Assembly (NCBI RefSeq): GCF_040115645.1
Contig: NC_089557.1
Coordinates: forward strand, 1,116,001-1,180,000
Reading direction: 5' to 3'
Origin: Euwallacea fornicatus
Lineage: Eukaryota > Arthropoda > Insecta > Coleoptera > Curculionidae
Length of the DNA stretch: 64,000 nucleotides
The notes under the pieces are model-generated. The model searched no databases, was not told where the DNA came from, and saw nothing but the letters and a program-made list of their open reading frames with translations. The translations under genes and the position numbers were made by a program. Of this stretch, positions 49,701 through 60,547 are shown piece after piece; position 1 is the stretch's first letter; every line of letters starts with the position of its first letter.

Positions 49701-50559
49701 AAAATAACCGGTCTTGATGAGACACCCTGTACGAGCGAGCTATAGTTCGCAATAGTTGGGACAGAGGCGCACCTTTTTCATTCAGCTGAAATGCATTATT
49801 GGGGGACTTATCCACATCAACGACCGTAAATCAACCAAATGTGTATGACCACGAGAAAGTAAATCTCTTTATTTATTCGAAAATAAAAAATTTATGTCAC
49901 TATATACACATATCGTAAATAGCCCTAACGACCGTTTAAAGGGCATTGGTTTGTTTGCGGCCCTTCGAACCGCATAAAAAGAAAATTTACGAGCAGACCC
50001 GCCAGGCTCACGTAAAAAATTCCTCGTTTTTCTTTTGGAAAATATATAAAAACATTTAAATTGCTTTTGCCATAAAATCCCCGAACAACGGATATGCCCC
50101 ATTTACAATAAATCGAATTTTTGTATTCCGCCGTTTCGCGTGTGTGCTCTCGAATATAATAATAATTTCCAATGTCAAATTTTAATGGAACCTAACGGAA
50201 ACATACGAAATTGCTCGAAACGTAACGCCCAAATATAGAGCAAATATTGGCCAACAATTGAGCCTCATTTTCCATAATCACGGCCTTTTCCGTCGCCATT
50301 CGTATAACGATTAGAATGTGTGGTTTAATTTTAATAATTATTATTGCCAATTTGCTAGGGAGTTGCTGCTTTCAGTTAAAATAACGTCCAGGCTGTACTC
50401 CCTAAATTGAATCGCGACCAAAATTGCCACGATCTGGTGGACGGCCTATGAAAACCTCGCGAAAGACTTAAACAGTGTAACGGCGCATTGTTAGTGCGCA
50501 CCACGTGCCGTTTCCAAATAGCTGATTTTCTGACGTCCGCTAGTCAAATTAGACGCACG

Positions 50560-50965
50560 CGCAGTTCCTCTGCTTGAAGAATTTGCAGATGTTCCACGAC
50601 AATCAGGCCAGGCTTCACTTCTACGAACTACATTATTTTTGTCAATATTCTTCCCGGTTGCCTTCAAAATCCACAGCACTAAATTCTTCATTAGATGTGT
50701 TGATTACTCGATTTTTGCATTAGTTCCTGATAATACCTTAAACTGTCGTCATCAGGTATGCGTCGCCAGTTCTCTATCCAGGACAGCCGTAAAGCGCCTA
50801 AGCCCCAAACCGTTTTGTTGTTACGTTAATGCCAAGTTCATTCGATAATATTTATTTTATTGCAACTTCTAAACAATGGGAACGTGTCCGGAATTGCGGA
50901 TTTCATTACTAGAAATGCTAGTGAGCTCATCTATCATCATCAGTGCTGAATTTGATTTACTTAAG
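50560..50965 (+). repeat. Left arm of large diverged inverted repeat
   Basis: This arm is homologous, in reverse complement, to 52585-52965. A core of about 120 bp (about 50799-50919) is near-identical to about 52626-52752 (some six differences); the outer part has drifted to perhaps 65-70% identity. A small frame in each arm (50639-50848 plus, 52701-52907 minus) ends with the same residues LSPKPFCCYVNAKFIR and stop. However, the strong similarity continues past the stop codon into AT-rich sequence, and substitutions are not mainly silent, so I do not call genes. Candidates: two inverted copies of an old mobile element, a foldback element, or a transcribed hairpin locus. Confidence 0.7.
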
Positions 50966-50989
50966 TCGGCCTGTACAGTGGGACGTAAC

Positions 50990-51260
50990 ATAATCATGTC
51001 TTGCCTTACTATACCGATGATAGAGAATCACATATAGATATAGAATCACGTGAGAGCACGCTCTTAATAAGCGAATAACGTTAACGTAAGCCGACAAGGT
51101 TTATAGTATAGTGAAACATGGCATAATCACGTCATGCCTCGCCGTAGCGGGCATAGAGAATCACATTCGTATATAGATAGAGATTATCAGGGAATCACAT
51201 GCAGATACAGAATCACTTGACACAATGTATGAAATAAAAATAACGTTTACGTAAACCGAT
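50990..51260 (+). repeat. Short AGAATCAC-bearing tandem repeats inside the inverted-repeat locus
   Basis: AGAATCAC occurs at 51024, 51042, 51157 and 51209, with a GGAATCAC variant at 51191. CATAATCA-type words and ACGTTAACGTAAGCCGA / ACGTTTACGTAAACCGA recur in two successive blocks. The palindromic ACGTTAACGT words pair with the right arm: 51069-51095 matches the reverse complement of 52512-52538 at 26 of 27 positions. Confidence 0.55.
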
Positions 51261-51446
51261 AAGGTTGGAAGACGTTAACTCCTTCAAGGTCTATTTAAAT
51301 ATGCGATCATGCTGTGATAGCCTTCGCCGTCCATGCTGCCGCACTCAAGGCATGCTCCTTGAATACCTGAATATTTCACAAAAAAACCCGATTTTGCACT
51401 TCAATTTGTCGAGCGATTGTGCGCAAATTGTATAAGTTGAATAAGT

Positions 51447-51611
51447 GACAAGTGACACTGGCAAACCCGACGTGCTTTTGTCCTGGAGCACCCGATCATC
51501 CGACTTATGGACCATTTCGGTGCGAATCTTGCACCGAAATGGTTCACAAGTCGTGCAGTTTAACAACTTACAATGGGACAAGTGACACTGACAAACCTGA
51601 TGCGCTTTTGT
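51447..51611 (+). repeat. Direct repeats flanking a near-perfect hairpin
   Basis: Two 35-bp direct repeats (51447-51481 and 51577-51611; 31 of 35 identical, start GACAAGTGACACTG) are 130 bp apart. Between them 51501-51523 and 51531-51553 form an inverted repeat with 21 of 23 positions matching around a 7-base loop. It could be a small foldback element or an RNA hairpin. The frames read through it on both strands (C-x2-C, H-x2-C patterns) are explained by the palindrome. Confidence 0.65.
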
Positions 51612-52316
51612 TTACGGGTCGCTCTGCAAATTCGACTTTGCAAAACCAACGAGAGAAAGTGATTTCGCCGGTGATTACACGTCATACACGAAATCCTCTG
51701 GCCAATTAAACCGGCAAAAACCGGCCATTAATAAAGTTTTAACGGGAAGCGGGGATTAAAACCGCCCTCGGTGTATGGAGAATAAATTTTCGCCCGGCAT
51801 CGCCATCGTTAATTCGGCCAGGGACCTGTTTTATCGAGCCAGTCCCCATTAGTTCCCCCCCTTTTTTTTTTTTAATTTGTGGTATTGGCCGCGAAGCGGC
51901 TCCTTCGCGACGGAAAAAGTTTCTTTTCGTTCCGAAATTTTCGCAATTTCATAGATTCGCAAGTTTTCGAATTTCTGTTATTTCTTGGCAGTAATTTAAC
52001 GTGGAGTTTCGAGAAAACTCCCGTGAATAAATATTTCACGGCAAAAGCACTACTTACCTGCCGCACATCCGAACTCCACTTTGGAAGTTCGCAGCCGAGC
52101 AATTTATTTGGCTAATCGGATTGCTCAAACTTCCAAATACGTCTGATGAAAAATCTTTTCACTTTGCGAGTTCTCGATGATATTTTACACACACAAACAA
52201 AGGCGTCGCCTGAAAAGTTTGCAGGTTTCTTCAGGTTAGACTGCTGAAAACGATTCAATTATAACCACTAGAAATTCTGAATAACAACTTATCCGCTCAT
52301 CAAAACTTTCGGAAGA
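51612..52316. other. Spacer inside the inverted-repeat locus
   Basis: About 700 bp between the central hairpin and the GTTAAC cluster. A minus-strand donor-like CAG|GTAAGT occurs at about 52055-52065 at the end of an open stretch, but I could not pair it with an acceptor-bounded exon. No gene called. Confidence 0.4.
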
Positions 52317-52541
52317 GTTAACACGCAGATATTTCCCTAGAAGCGGTTTATGTTAACTCTGGTAACAGTTAGAAACGAGTCTTCAGTGTTAACTTAACGA
52401 TCGCCCCAATCGAATCGTCTTAATTGGCGAGTTAACACCTTCGCGAACCCCCTTAAAGCTGGTTTACGTCAACGTCTCTTCTTCCTGACAGAGTTAACAT
52501 CTTCATGGCTCGTCGGTTTACGTTAACGTTATTCGCTTGTT
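52317..52541 (-). repeat. GTTAAC-rich degenerate repeat
   Basis: GTTAAC occurs at 52317, 52352, 52388, 52431, 52493 and 52522, six times in 211 bp, often within GGTTTA(C/T)GTTAAC. The last copy (52512-52538) is the inverted partner of 51069-51095. It forms the inner part of the inverted-repeat locus. Confidence 0.55.
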
Positions 52542-52584
52542 ATGACTGTTTTCTAATAGATCCTATCATGCCTCCGTAATAGCT

Positions 52585-52965
52585 ATTTTAACTAAAGCAA
52601 ATTTCGCACTGATGATAGTTGAGTTCATTCCCATTTCCAGTAATGAAATCCGCAATTCCAGGCACGTTCCCACTGTTTAGAAGTTGCAATAAAATAAATA
52701 TTATCGAATGAACTTGGCATTAACATAACAACAAAACGGTTTGGGGCTTAGGCAATTTACGGCCTTCCAGGATAGGGAACTGGTGTCGCATACACGATGA
52801 CGACACTCCGTGGTGTGACTGGTAACTAAAACGACAGTCGAGTACCTAATCATAACCTCAAATGAGAAATTTAATTTGCCTTTTTGCCATCCTCCAGTTT
52901 GAGGCAATTTCCGAGATGATCAGATCTGGAATGTGCGTCATTTCTACTTGAAGCAACAACTCTCT
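52585..52965 (-). repeat. Right arm of large diverged inverted repeat
   Basis: Reverse-complement partner of 50560-50965. The distance between arms is about 1.6 kb and the whole locus is about 2.4 kb. See the left arm for the comparison of conserved core, diverged flanks and shared frame end. Confidence 0.7.
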
Positions 52966-55900
52966 AGTAGACGGGCAATAATAATTATGGCAGTTAGACC
53001 ACGCACTGCATAGGAATGGCATTGGAAAATGTTGTGATTATGGAAAATGACGTCCAATTGTTGTATAAGCGCAACCTAAATCAGAAATTTTGAACATAGA
53101 AGTACCAATTTGTGCTACGTATAGGCTCAGCTCGTGGACCTACGCTAAGCATGGGGAATAATCATGCTAACTGTCACTTGTCAGCAGGTTTGCACAGAGT
53201 TTGTCGTATCACAAGCTAAAGTCATGCGTCGATTATTGTTTATTTTCTCGTTGTCCGCAGTCGCCGAACGAAAGAACAGTTTTTTGTGCAAATTAATACA
53301 TGTCATTGCACCGTCAGTTGTTAATTCGCGCAATTTGTTGTTAACTATGGACGAGGTCGTAATTAGCCGCTGTCACTTGTCACAGGGAGAAACATAAACG
53401 AAACAACACGAAGCCATTACGGACGCCATCATCATTTGCTCGGCAGTTTTTTTCGGAGGACGCCGGCGAAAATGCGCCACTTCTGTCACTTCGGGGGCGC
53501 AAATCCCGACAGTCGATGATAGATGACGCCACTCTAAAACAGAGCGCGGTTTTTACCGGGGTTACATCCCCGGCTCCTGCTAAATGACGCATTTTTCTTT
53601 CGCCGAAAGGAAATCACGCCTGTCGACGACACACGGCCTTTAGCGTATGTCACTCACGTGACGTCACCATGCAAGTCCAAACTTTTCCAGGCCGCGTTTC
53701 TTTTATTTTCTCGAGCACACATGTTGCCTTCGGATTGGTCCGAACAGGCGTGCGATTGTTTCGCGTTTATTTATCCGCATCCGAACGCAGTAAACGCGAC
53801 CTTAGTAAAACAGTCGAAGTACTAAAAAAACATTTAAAAAGGCCATCAAATTGGCGGCGCGATGCGCGTTTGTTGAATGAAAACGCCGCTGAAAAAACAG
53901 ATGAATGTCACTTCAATGAGCCTTTGATTTGATTGATGACGCTGCTAATGTTTTTTTTTCGGGGCGGTAATACACAGGGTGTTTAACACGTGGATTAATT
54001 CCGGTTGAAGCGGCGAATTAATGAGTCGGACGATGTTTAGCGTGGGGGGAAGGGCCGGAACGGGAACTGTCCGTCAAAAGTCGAAAGATGATTATTAATT
54101 TCTGGAGAGGAAACAGATGGATTTCCCAGCTGGGAGTAGTCTTCATTTTGCGTGCCAAGGTCGGTAATTGATTTCGTTCCTCCCGGGGGTTGCATGCGGG
54201 CTTTCATTAGTGCGAAAAGGATTTAATTATTACGTTCTTTATAAAGCAAATATCGTGTCTTTGGCACTCGTTCCCGGCTGGATTGAGCCGGCACAATGAC
54301 TCATGTGAGTCGACTCAATATGTGAGCGAAACGTCGCGTTATTTTAGACAGCCGAAACCGCATTTACCTGTCACGAAGCGGTAAATGAAACTCACATTAT
54401 GTGTGTGTGGTCCACAAAATACGAATATTGTGACAAAACATTTATACGCGATAATTTCACGCTTCGGAATTTATTATTACACTTCGGAGGCAGTTTCATT
54501 TTCCCGGAAGCGTCTCCGTGTGTGATCCTCTTTTGTGTGCGTTCATTTATGCTCCCACTGGCACTAACTAACTCGAACATAAATTTCCCGGTTTCGCGTC
54601 GGCATAGCTACGAACCATCAGAACCTGCAAAGGTCAAAACGGCACACTTTAAGGATCATATTTCACAATCTGTCAGCTTGTTTACCGTCGGGCGTGTGTC
54701 CCGAATTTCCATACACACGAGCGACACTAATTGCCGAGAGACGTGTGTGCGAAAAGCGGTTTTTTCGCACGGCCCGAGAAGCAACAACGTATCTCGTATC
54801 ACGAGTGTCAGCTACAAAGTCGCTCGGTGTGATGTTTATTATGTATTTCGGGTAAATATGGGGTTATGACAAATTATCCCTGGGGAAATTTAAATTAGGG
54901 GCATCGGAGGAACGCGTGAAAACGCGGAGTTTTGCCTTTCGGCTTCGGCCCCCGCCCCTGGTGGCACGTCAAACCCGCAAAACGTGCAGTAACAAACAAC
55001 GAGACGAACTGTCTCTAACAATGCCATCTTTCCTCTCGATTCGCTGATTCAGAATCAGATGTAATTTCTTGTTTGGCTTCGAAGTTTCCCTGTTTACGTC
55101 CGTCGCATACTTCCACAACAGGGACGTACCGTCGCTATCTATCGACTTTTTTCCCCGGCGTGTTCTCCTTTATCAAAACTATGTGTCACAGAACGATGGT
55201 TTCCGTAGAAACGGCAAAAAGTGCCTTCGGTTGGTTGGGGACGCTAAAATTACTTTTCGCAGGACTGCATTCCGCCACTGCACCGATCCCTCTTGGTTTT
55301 CTAGCAGTAGAATAGTGAGAGCGATTAGCTCGAAAACTCCCTTTTTTGGAATGGAACACGCACCCCTATCAAAAATCTTCTTTATGTCTACATTTGACAG
55401 TCCACGAATCACGTCACCGCCACGGAACTGACGCACGTGTGTGTGTGCATGCGCATTACCAGAATTCCCGGGATCACGTTAACCCCTCCATGCGTTTCGA
55501 CCGCAGCCCTACGTTTGAGCGCTGGGCGCTTACACTATTTCTCAATATTTCGATCATTTCCAAACGCTGCAGTTGACATTCAAACAAGTTTTCCATCAAA
55601 CGGGACTTATCGATTACAGTGTAAATCAGTTTCAAACAAAAGAAAGGTAATAAACAACTGGCCCATTTCCTGCTATCTCTCGAAATGCCAAATGCACGTC
55701 GGATCGACCATAAATCAGGGTCTTTTTCAGGCCGGTATCGACTATCGGGGCTGCCCATTATCGACACGGCCATTAGTCAGATGACCTGCCACGGATTAAA
55801 TTACGTTCCCATCCTTGGCCGCCATCTCGATTTCCTCGGCCTGATTTTTAATTTCCGATACGTTTAAGACGCGAGTAGCGACTTTCGTAACAAACAAAAG

Positions 55901-57208
55901 ACAATCTTCGAGAGTGTGGCCGATTACCCCAAATTTTCCCCATCGATATCAAAACCCGAAGATAAACTAATCCCTGGAAATAGATCAGGAATGGCGTCCT
56001 CGGGCGCCATTTTGGTCGGATTCGCCGGTAACGTCGAATGCTTAGTTTTTATCGCCGGCTTCGGACCAAAGTCAGGTTTACGGTGGGGGATTTTAATTTG
56101 TCAACAAATTAAAGTCATAGGAAACGGCCGTCGATAAAAGTTGTTACGAAAGTGCGTAAAGCTGTTTACAAAGCAATAATCGCCGCACATGTCCTGGAGC
56201 GACTTTAATGAGGTGCGTTAACGTCGGTTTTTGAGTCATGGTGAATAGGGCTTTGTTGGAGACCGTTTCATTCAGAAATAACGTTCTTTGTGTTTCATTT
56301 TGTCGTCGCAGAAAATGGATTTTTCCACATGGGCTTGGCGAGTCATCGGTTAAAAATGCGTCCGATGTCGTGTGCCCATTTTCAGCGAGTTTTTCAATGA
56401 AAAGCGACAGTTCTGACTCGTCGCTCGGTTTTGACATGGCTCTCACTTAGTTAGGGCTCCCTCATTTTTGAAGGTAGTCCCCTCAGCTCATTTTCAGCTG
56501 ATTTATCTAGAAACGACGACTGCCACGATCTGCGCCTCTTGCCTTTCAATTCAAATTGGATTCCCGACGAAATTGACTAATAACGTACAATGGCAACGTT
56601 GCGCGTAGCTTTTGTTTTTTGAAAGTGGGCGTCACGCTTTGACAGCCGTCTCAGTCACAATGTTGCCCAAAAAATCCGAGACAGGCGGATTCCCCGGGAC
56701 GACTCCTCATTTTTCTGATTGAAACATTAGGGCATATCCCCCTCCATCCCCCCTATTCGACAATAACTCAACGAATAATTCCCCCAGTGTCAGTTCTCAC
56801 CCTGTTGCTGCATGCCCGAACTATCGCAACTGCAGGAAAGAATAAAACCCCCGAAATGGCTCTAGAACCCACCCCCCGGTCGGGCGTCGCCCCCCCCCGT
56901 CCTTATCGGGGAAATAAAGCGTCGGTTTTAGTGGCTCCAAATGGATCGTAAACATTATCTGGGGCTCTGTGTAGATGATATGATGTAAGGAACTAAACTT
57001 GCTTTATCCCCGGTTATATGGGCCACTTTCCCGGTTTAATGAAAGCGTTACAAACGCCCTTCGGGGCTGATATTGTCCCCGTGAAAATTCCATTTTTTGA
57101 ATGAAACGCTCTAGGGAGTCCTTAATGAGAAATTTAAGGCATTATGAGCCAGCTAAATGTATGCGAGCGCAAAGAAATCTGTAAATATGATCATTTGATG
57201 TTTTTAGC

Positions 57209-57470
57209 CACTCGGAAAGTCACTTGTTGCGTCAACCAGAGCCGCGGCCATTTTGACAATGTTTTGTTTCGAAATTTCGTAAAATTCATTTTTCGCGTTG
57301 ACCGCACCGTTTTTTATTTTCAGCCAATCAGAAGCGCTCACGTGTTCGACGCGACAGTTGCGACATCCATTGGTTTTCTACTTTAGTTTTAGTTTCAATG
57401 AAGATGAACGTAAGTCATTCGGAAGGCCGTTTGTTACGTCATCGTGAACCGCGATAGCCATTTTGCCCGG
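57209..57470 (+). repeat. Two diverged copies of a GCCATTTT-containing block around a promoter-like segment
   Basis: The words TCGGAA(A/G)G, TTGTT(G/A)CGTCA, CCGCG and GCCATTTTG occur in the same order at 57209-57258 and 57416-57470 (period about 207 bp). Between them are CCAAT (57324-57328), CACGTG (57339-57344), a T-rich run and an ATG (57398) leading in 12 bases to a consensus donor GTAAGT (57410-57415). It could be a promoter and first exon of an unrecognised transcript or of an alternative FoxL1 leader. Confidence 0.35.
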
Positions 57471-58552
57471 GTCCTTGTGTAGGATTCCCGAAGTGCAGTT
57501 CAATTGTGGGGCGTTTCGGGGCTATCCCGCCGCAAATTAGTTAAGTAGGTGCCCGCTTATTCATTTTTTTTTTATTATCGCCACGCCCCTGCACTTAATA
57601 AAATCGTTTACAATTCGCCGGTCAACAAAGGGCGTGTCCGAGATTAACACGATTTCCCAGATAGAGAATGATATAGCGCTATTTTAATTAAACGCCCGGT
57701 TAAAAATCCATCTTCGGTCGTTCTAGAAAAGACTTAATGAAGTCCGGCCCGGCTTATCTCTTTTAATTTATCAAAGTGGCCCGTGCGGTCGGCTCACTGA
57801 AGTCCGAGAGTATATGAAAAATATCCTCCCTATTAACCGAAGGTTAAATAAGGGTTTGGGGAAATTAAGTCGTGTGTTATTAACTTGGAAATTAAATCTG
57901 GAAAGTAAAACGCTGTCCTAATGGAATTGTTTGGAAAAATCGTCAAGGTGGTGCTGCATGCAAGCCACGAGGCAGGAACGGCAACAGGGCATTTGCAGAG
58001 AGGGCCGCATAGGGATCCATCTTAACCGCAAAACACGGATTATTCGTACGTTTTAATGTGTATTTCTGCGAAATATTTTAAAAACCACCGGACTTGAATA
58101 GAGCCATGATGTTGCCTTTGACAGCTAAGGAAATTCGCCTTATTTATGTGTTTTTCAATAGAATAAAAGAGTGAATATTGGATTCAAATATGTACATTGT
58201 AAGCGGCTTCCTTAACGTCGTGGTTTCTTTTACAGCAAAGTTCAACGTTGGGAGTTTCGCCTTACTTTGTATTCATATATTACAACTTGTAAGAAGCGAA
58301 AAACGCACCCCGCTATATTGAAAACTGCTCCTTTACGGCCCAATTTGATGAGACTTTTATTGCGCTTTGGAATTGTTAGTTAGAGAGAGCAATAAGGCAT
58401 TCTTTCATTAATTTTTGTGCCAGTGCACGTTGCACTCGTATCACAATATGTCTCACATACAATTTTTTCATATGGAGCACGTCGCACGTTTAAGCACGAG
58501 CAATTAGGGCAGTACCGAGGCGAATTGGCAACTGATACGTTTTGCTGCAAAT

Positions 58553-58556
<4 letters not shown>

Positions 58557-58587
<31 letters not shown>
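58557..58587. repeat. (AT)15 microsatellite
   Basis: Pure alternating AT tract of 31 bases. Confidence 0.95.
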
Positions 58588-58591
<4 letters not shown>

Positions 58592-58978
58592 AACATTTTT
58601 GTCCGGCCCTGTAAACTAGCTACGTCACTTGTTTGAATGTACGTCCGGAGCTCGAGATCCCTTTAACAAATCTTGAAATTTCATCAAATCATCCTAGCAC
58701 CGAGCTGATTTCTAAAGGCGCACATTATTCCATTTTTCTTATTCATAGAAAATATTGAAACCGTCCCTGGAAGATAGTTTCGTTACTTTTTTAAACGTAT
58801 TTTCCAAGCTCTAAATCTCTTTTAAAAATTCTGAAATTTACATTTTTAAATGCGTAAATCAGGACCGTACGAGAACGATGTTCACAATAGCGCAGTCTCT
58901 TAGGGCCTCATTTGCTCCGCAAAAATCCAGTCTACGTTCAACTCATTGAGCGGACCTTTCAAGTGTGTATGTCTGTGC

Positions 58979-58998
58979 GTGTGTGTGTGTGTGTGTGT
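58979..58998. repeat. (GT)10 microsatellite
   Basis: Ten GT units, with interrupted TG-rich flanks on both sides. Confidence 0.9.
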
Positions 58999-59900
58999 AT
59001 GTGTCAGAGGCCCTTTCCCAATGACTTGTTATAACCTGTTGCCATCGAGTATGCCCTAAGCCGAAAATCCCCTCCTGGAAACTCTCCGGAGCAACTTTTC
59101 CAAAGGCGAAGCCTCTGATTGCCCCCTGGGGCCTCTCCTCGTATAATTGGCGCTCTATTCAACAGGAGGATTTTTGCGGGGGAGGGAGATCACTAATCTC
59201 GTAATCCGTTATTTTTCCCGTCCGTAGGAAGAGGATAACACTCGGATGTATTCAGTTTCCTTTTCAAATGGGCTTTCACGTCGTTGAAGGCGACTTTCTA
59301 AAGGGGATCGGGCCACGAAAACATATAGGACTTCCCGTGTTTTTGATGTAATCTAAACGTGGTACTCGAGAGGTAAAGGGCCAACTCGAAAACCTTGAAT
59401 CGGGGGATTTAGTTGAACAATTACGGGCCCCGATCGATAGGTTCGCAATTTCCAACCTGGCAATTCTCTTTGTCTATTAAAACCGAGAAAATGGAGGGCA
59501 TTTTTCTCCGCAATCCGGCAGCCAGGTATTATTAGCAATCGAACGATAATTGCTTCGGAACCCTCGGAAAATCCCTTTTTAAATGCCCTGTCCGTTTTTC
59601 GCGATTCGAAACTTGGGAAAAGCGCGCCTCGGAGGATGATGCTTACTGGAATTTATTCGAATTAAATGGTTTATTATGGAATAACGCATTCGATCAGGGA
59701 ATCTCCCGAATAAGCGAAATTCTAGACGGTGACAAAATCGTTATTCCGGACCTTACTAAAAAAAAAAACACACAAAACAAAAGAGCGGCGCCTCGTTGCC
59801 AGACCGCTTTTTCCTCACTTGAACCTGTCAACGTGGCAAACATTTCTCAAAAAACAAACCTAGTGTGTACAAAAATCTGGAAAATAAACCCAAAACACTA

Positions 59901-60173
59901 TCATTTCAGCACTTAACCAATGGAAGGTCGTTCCTGCGACTGGCTCCGCCTTAAGGCGCTTTAATTAAAGATGGCTTAACGTCACTGGCCGAGGAGGGAG
60001 AACTCTGGACCCGCTGGAACGACTTTAGTGGTCCAGAGGTTTCCGAGTAATCTACAGTTGCGGTGGCCGTGTGGAAAGTGAAACGTGAAAGGTGTGCGTA
60101 AACCTGCCTTTTTGGCGTGGGACAAGTGCTCTGGAGAGTGTTTTTTTGGTTACCGTCGCCGCGTGAGAAGTTG
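59901..60173 (+). other. FoxL1: Candidate non-coding first exon and promoter of FoxL1
   Basis: A consensus donor TTG|GTGAGTG ends at 60173, and an acceptor TTTGCTTTCAG ends at 60539, giving a 366-bp leader intron. Joining them places TGA in frame a few codons before the FoxL1 ATG, so this exon would be 5' UTR. A CCAAT word at about 59919-59923 and CpG-rich sequence are upstream. The transcription start cannot be fixed. Confidence 0.45.
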
Positions 60174-60540
60174 GTGAGTGGTTTGGGTGTGACCTTGTTT
60201 AGCATCGTTCATTATGGTGCGGTCCCGGGGTTTTGGACTTTTAGGTCTCTCTGGAAAGTGCCCGAGTACGGGCCTGAATGGGGGTGGTGTCGCTAGTGAC
60301 CAGGAATGATTACAATTATTTTTCTATTACCGATTTCTTCCAAGTTTTGTTCCACTAGAAACCTCTAACGTAAAATTCTAAGCTCAAAAAGGATTTGGAC
60401 TGGAGACATTTCCCCAGAATAGTGACGTCACTAATTTCAGGGACGGTCACGCATTCTTTTCAACCCACTTTTAGCAAACTGTCTTTTTTCGACGGCCCTG
60501 ATTTCTAAAACTGGAGCAATTTCCCTTCTTTGCTTTCAGA

Positions 60541-60547
60541 ATGCAAC
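60541..60547 (+). promoter_or_regulatory. Upstream ATG overlapping the FoxL1 start region
   Basis: An ATG at 60541 lies seven bases before the FoxL1 ATG and opens a different frame that continues to 60825. After leader splicing its -3 base would be T (weak), whereas the FoxL1 ATG at 60548 has CAAC before it (strong insect context). Leaky scanning is therefore plausible. Confidence 0.4.

Larger units (their letters stand above)
40661..50559. other. Gene-poor stretch with several CTCF-like motifs
   Basis: No supported coding exon in about 10 kb. A short frame ending CCAG|GTGAGT near 42.86 kb begins with ATG but has no convincing partner exon. CTCF-like words lie at 41887-41903, 43509-43521, 46167-46181 and 46694-46712. 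GCCATTTT/AAAATGGC words lie at 45354-45365 and 47707-47717. There is an (ATC)6 tract at 42541-42559. Confidence 0.5.
52966..59900. other. Non-coding region upstream of FoxL1
   Basis: About 7 kb without a supported coding exon. Frames such as 54399-54869 (156 codons) show no domain. It contains two diverged copies of a 50-bp block with GCCATTTT at 57209-57258 and 57416-57470, a GCCATTTT at 56006-56013, and microsatellites at 58557 and 58979. A likely promoter/first-exon signal lies at 57.3-57.4 kb. FoxL1 enhancers could lie here; that is inference from position only. Confidence 0.45.

Noticed and set aside
51345..51709. Zinc-finger-like CxxC...HxxC patterns in frames on both strands
   Set aside because: The two frames mirror each other because of the palindromic hairpin at 51501-51553.
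50639..52907. Paralogous small proteins ending LSPKPFCCYVNAKFIR in the inverted arms
   Set aside because: Similarity extends beyond the stop codons and substitutions are not mainly synonymous, so coding constraint is not supported.
54399..54869. 156-codon plus-strand frame
   Set aside because: No recognisable domain, no signal peptide and overlapping minus frames; compatible with chance in 64 kb.
7601..59900. Conserved insect microRNA genes
   Set aside because: I compared by eye with common mature sequences (let-7, bantam, miR-1, miR-8, miR-9, miR-184 and others) and saw no full match; a miRBase/Infernal scan would settle it.
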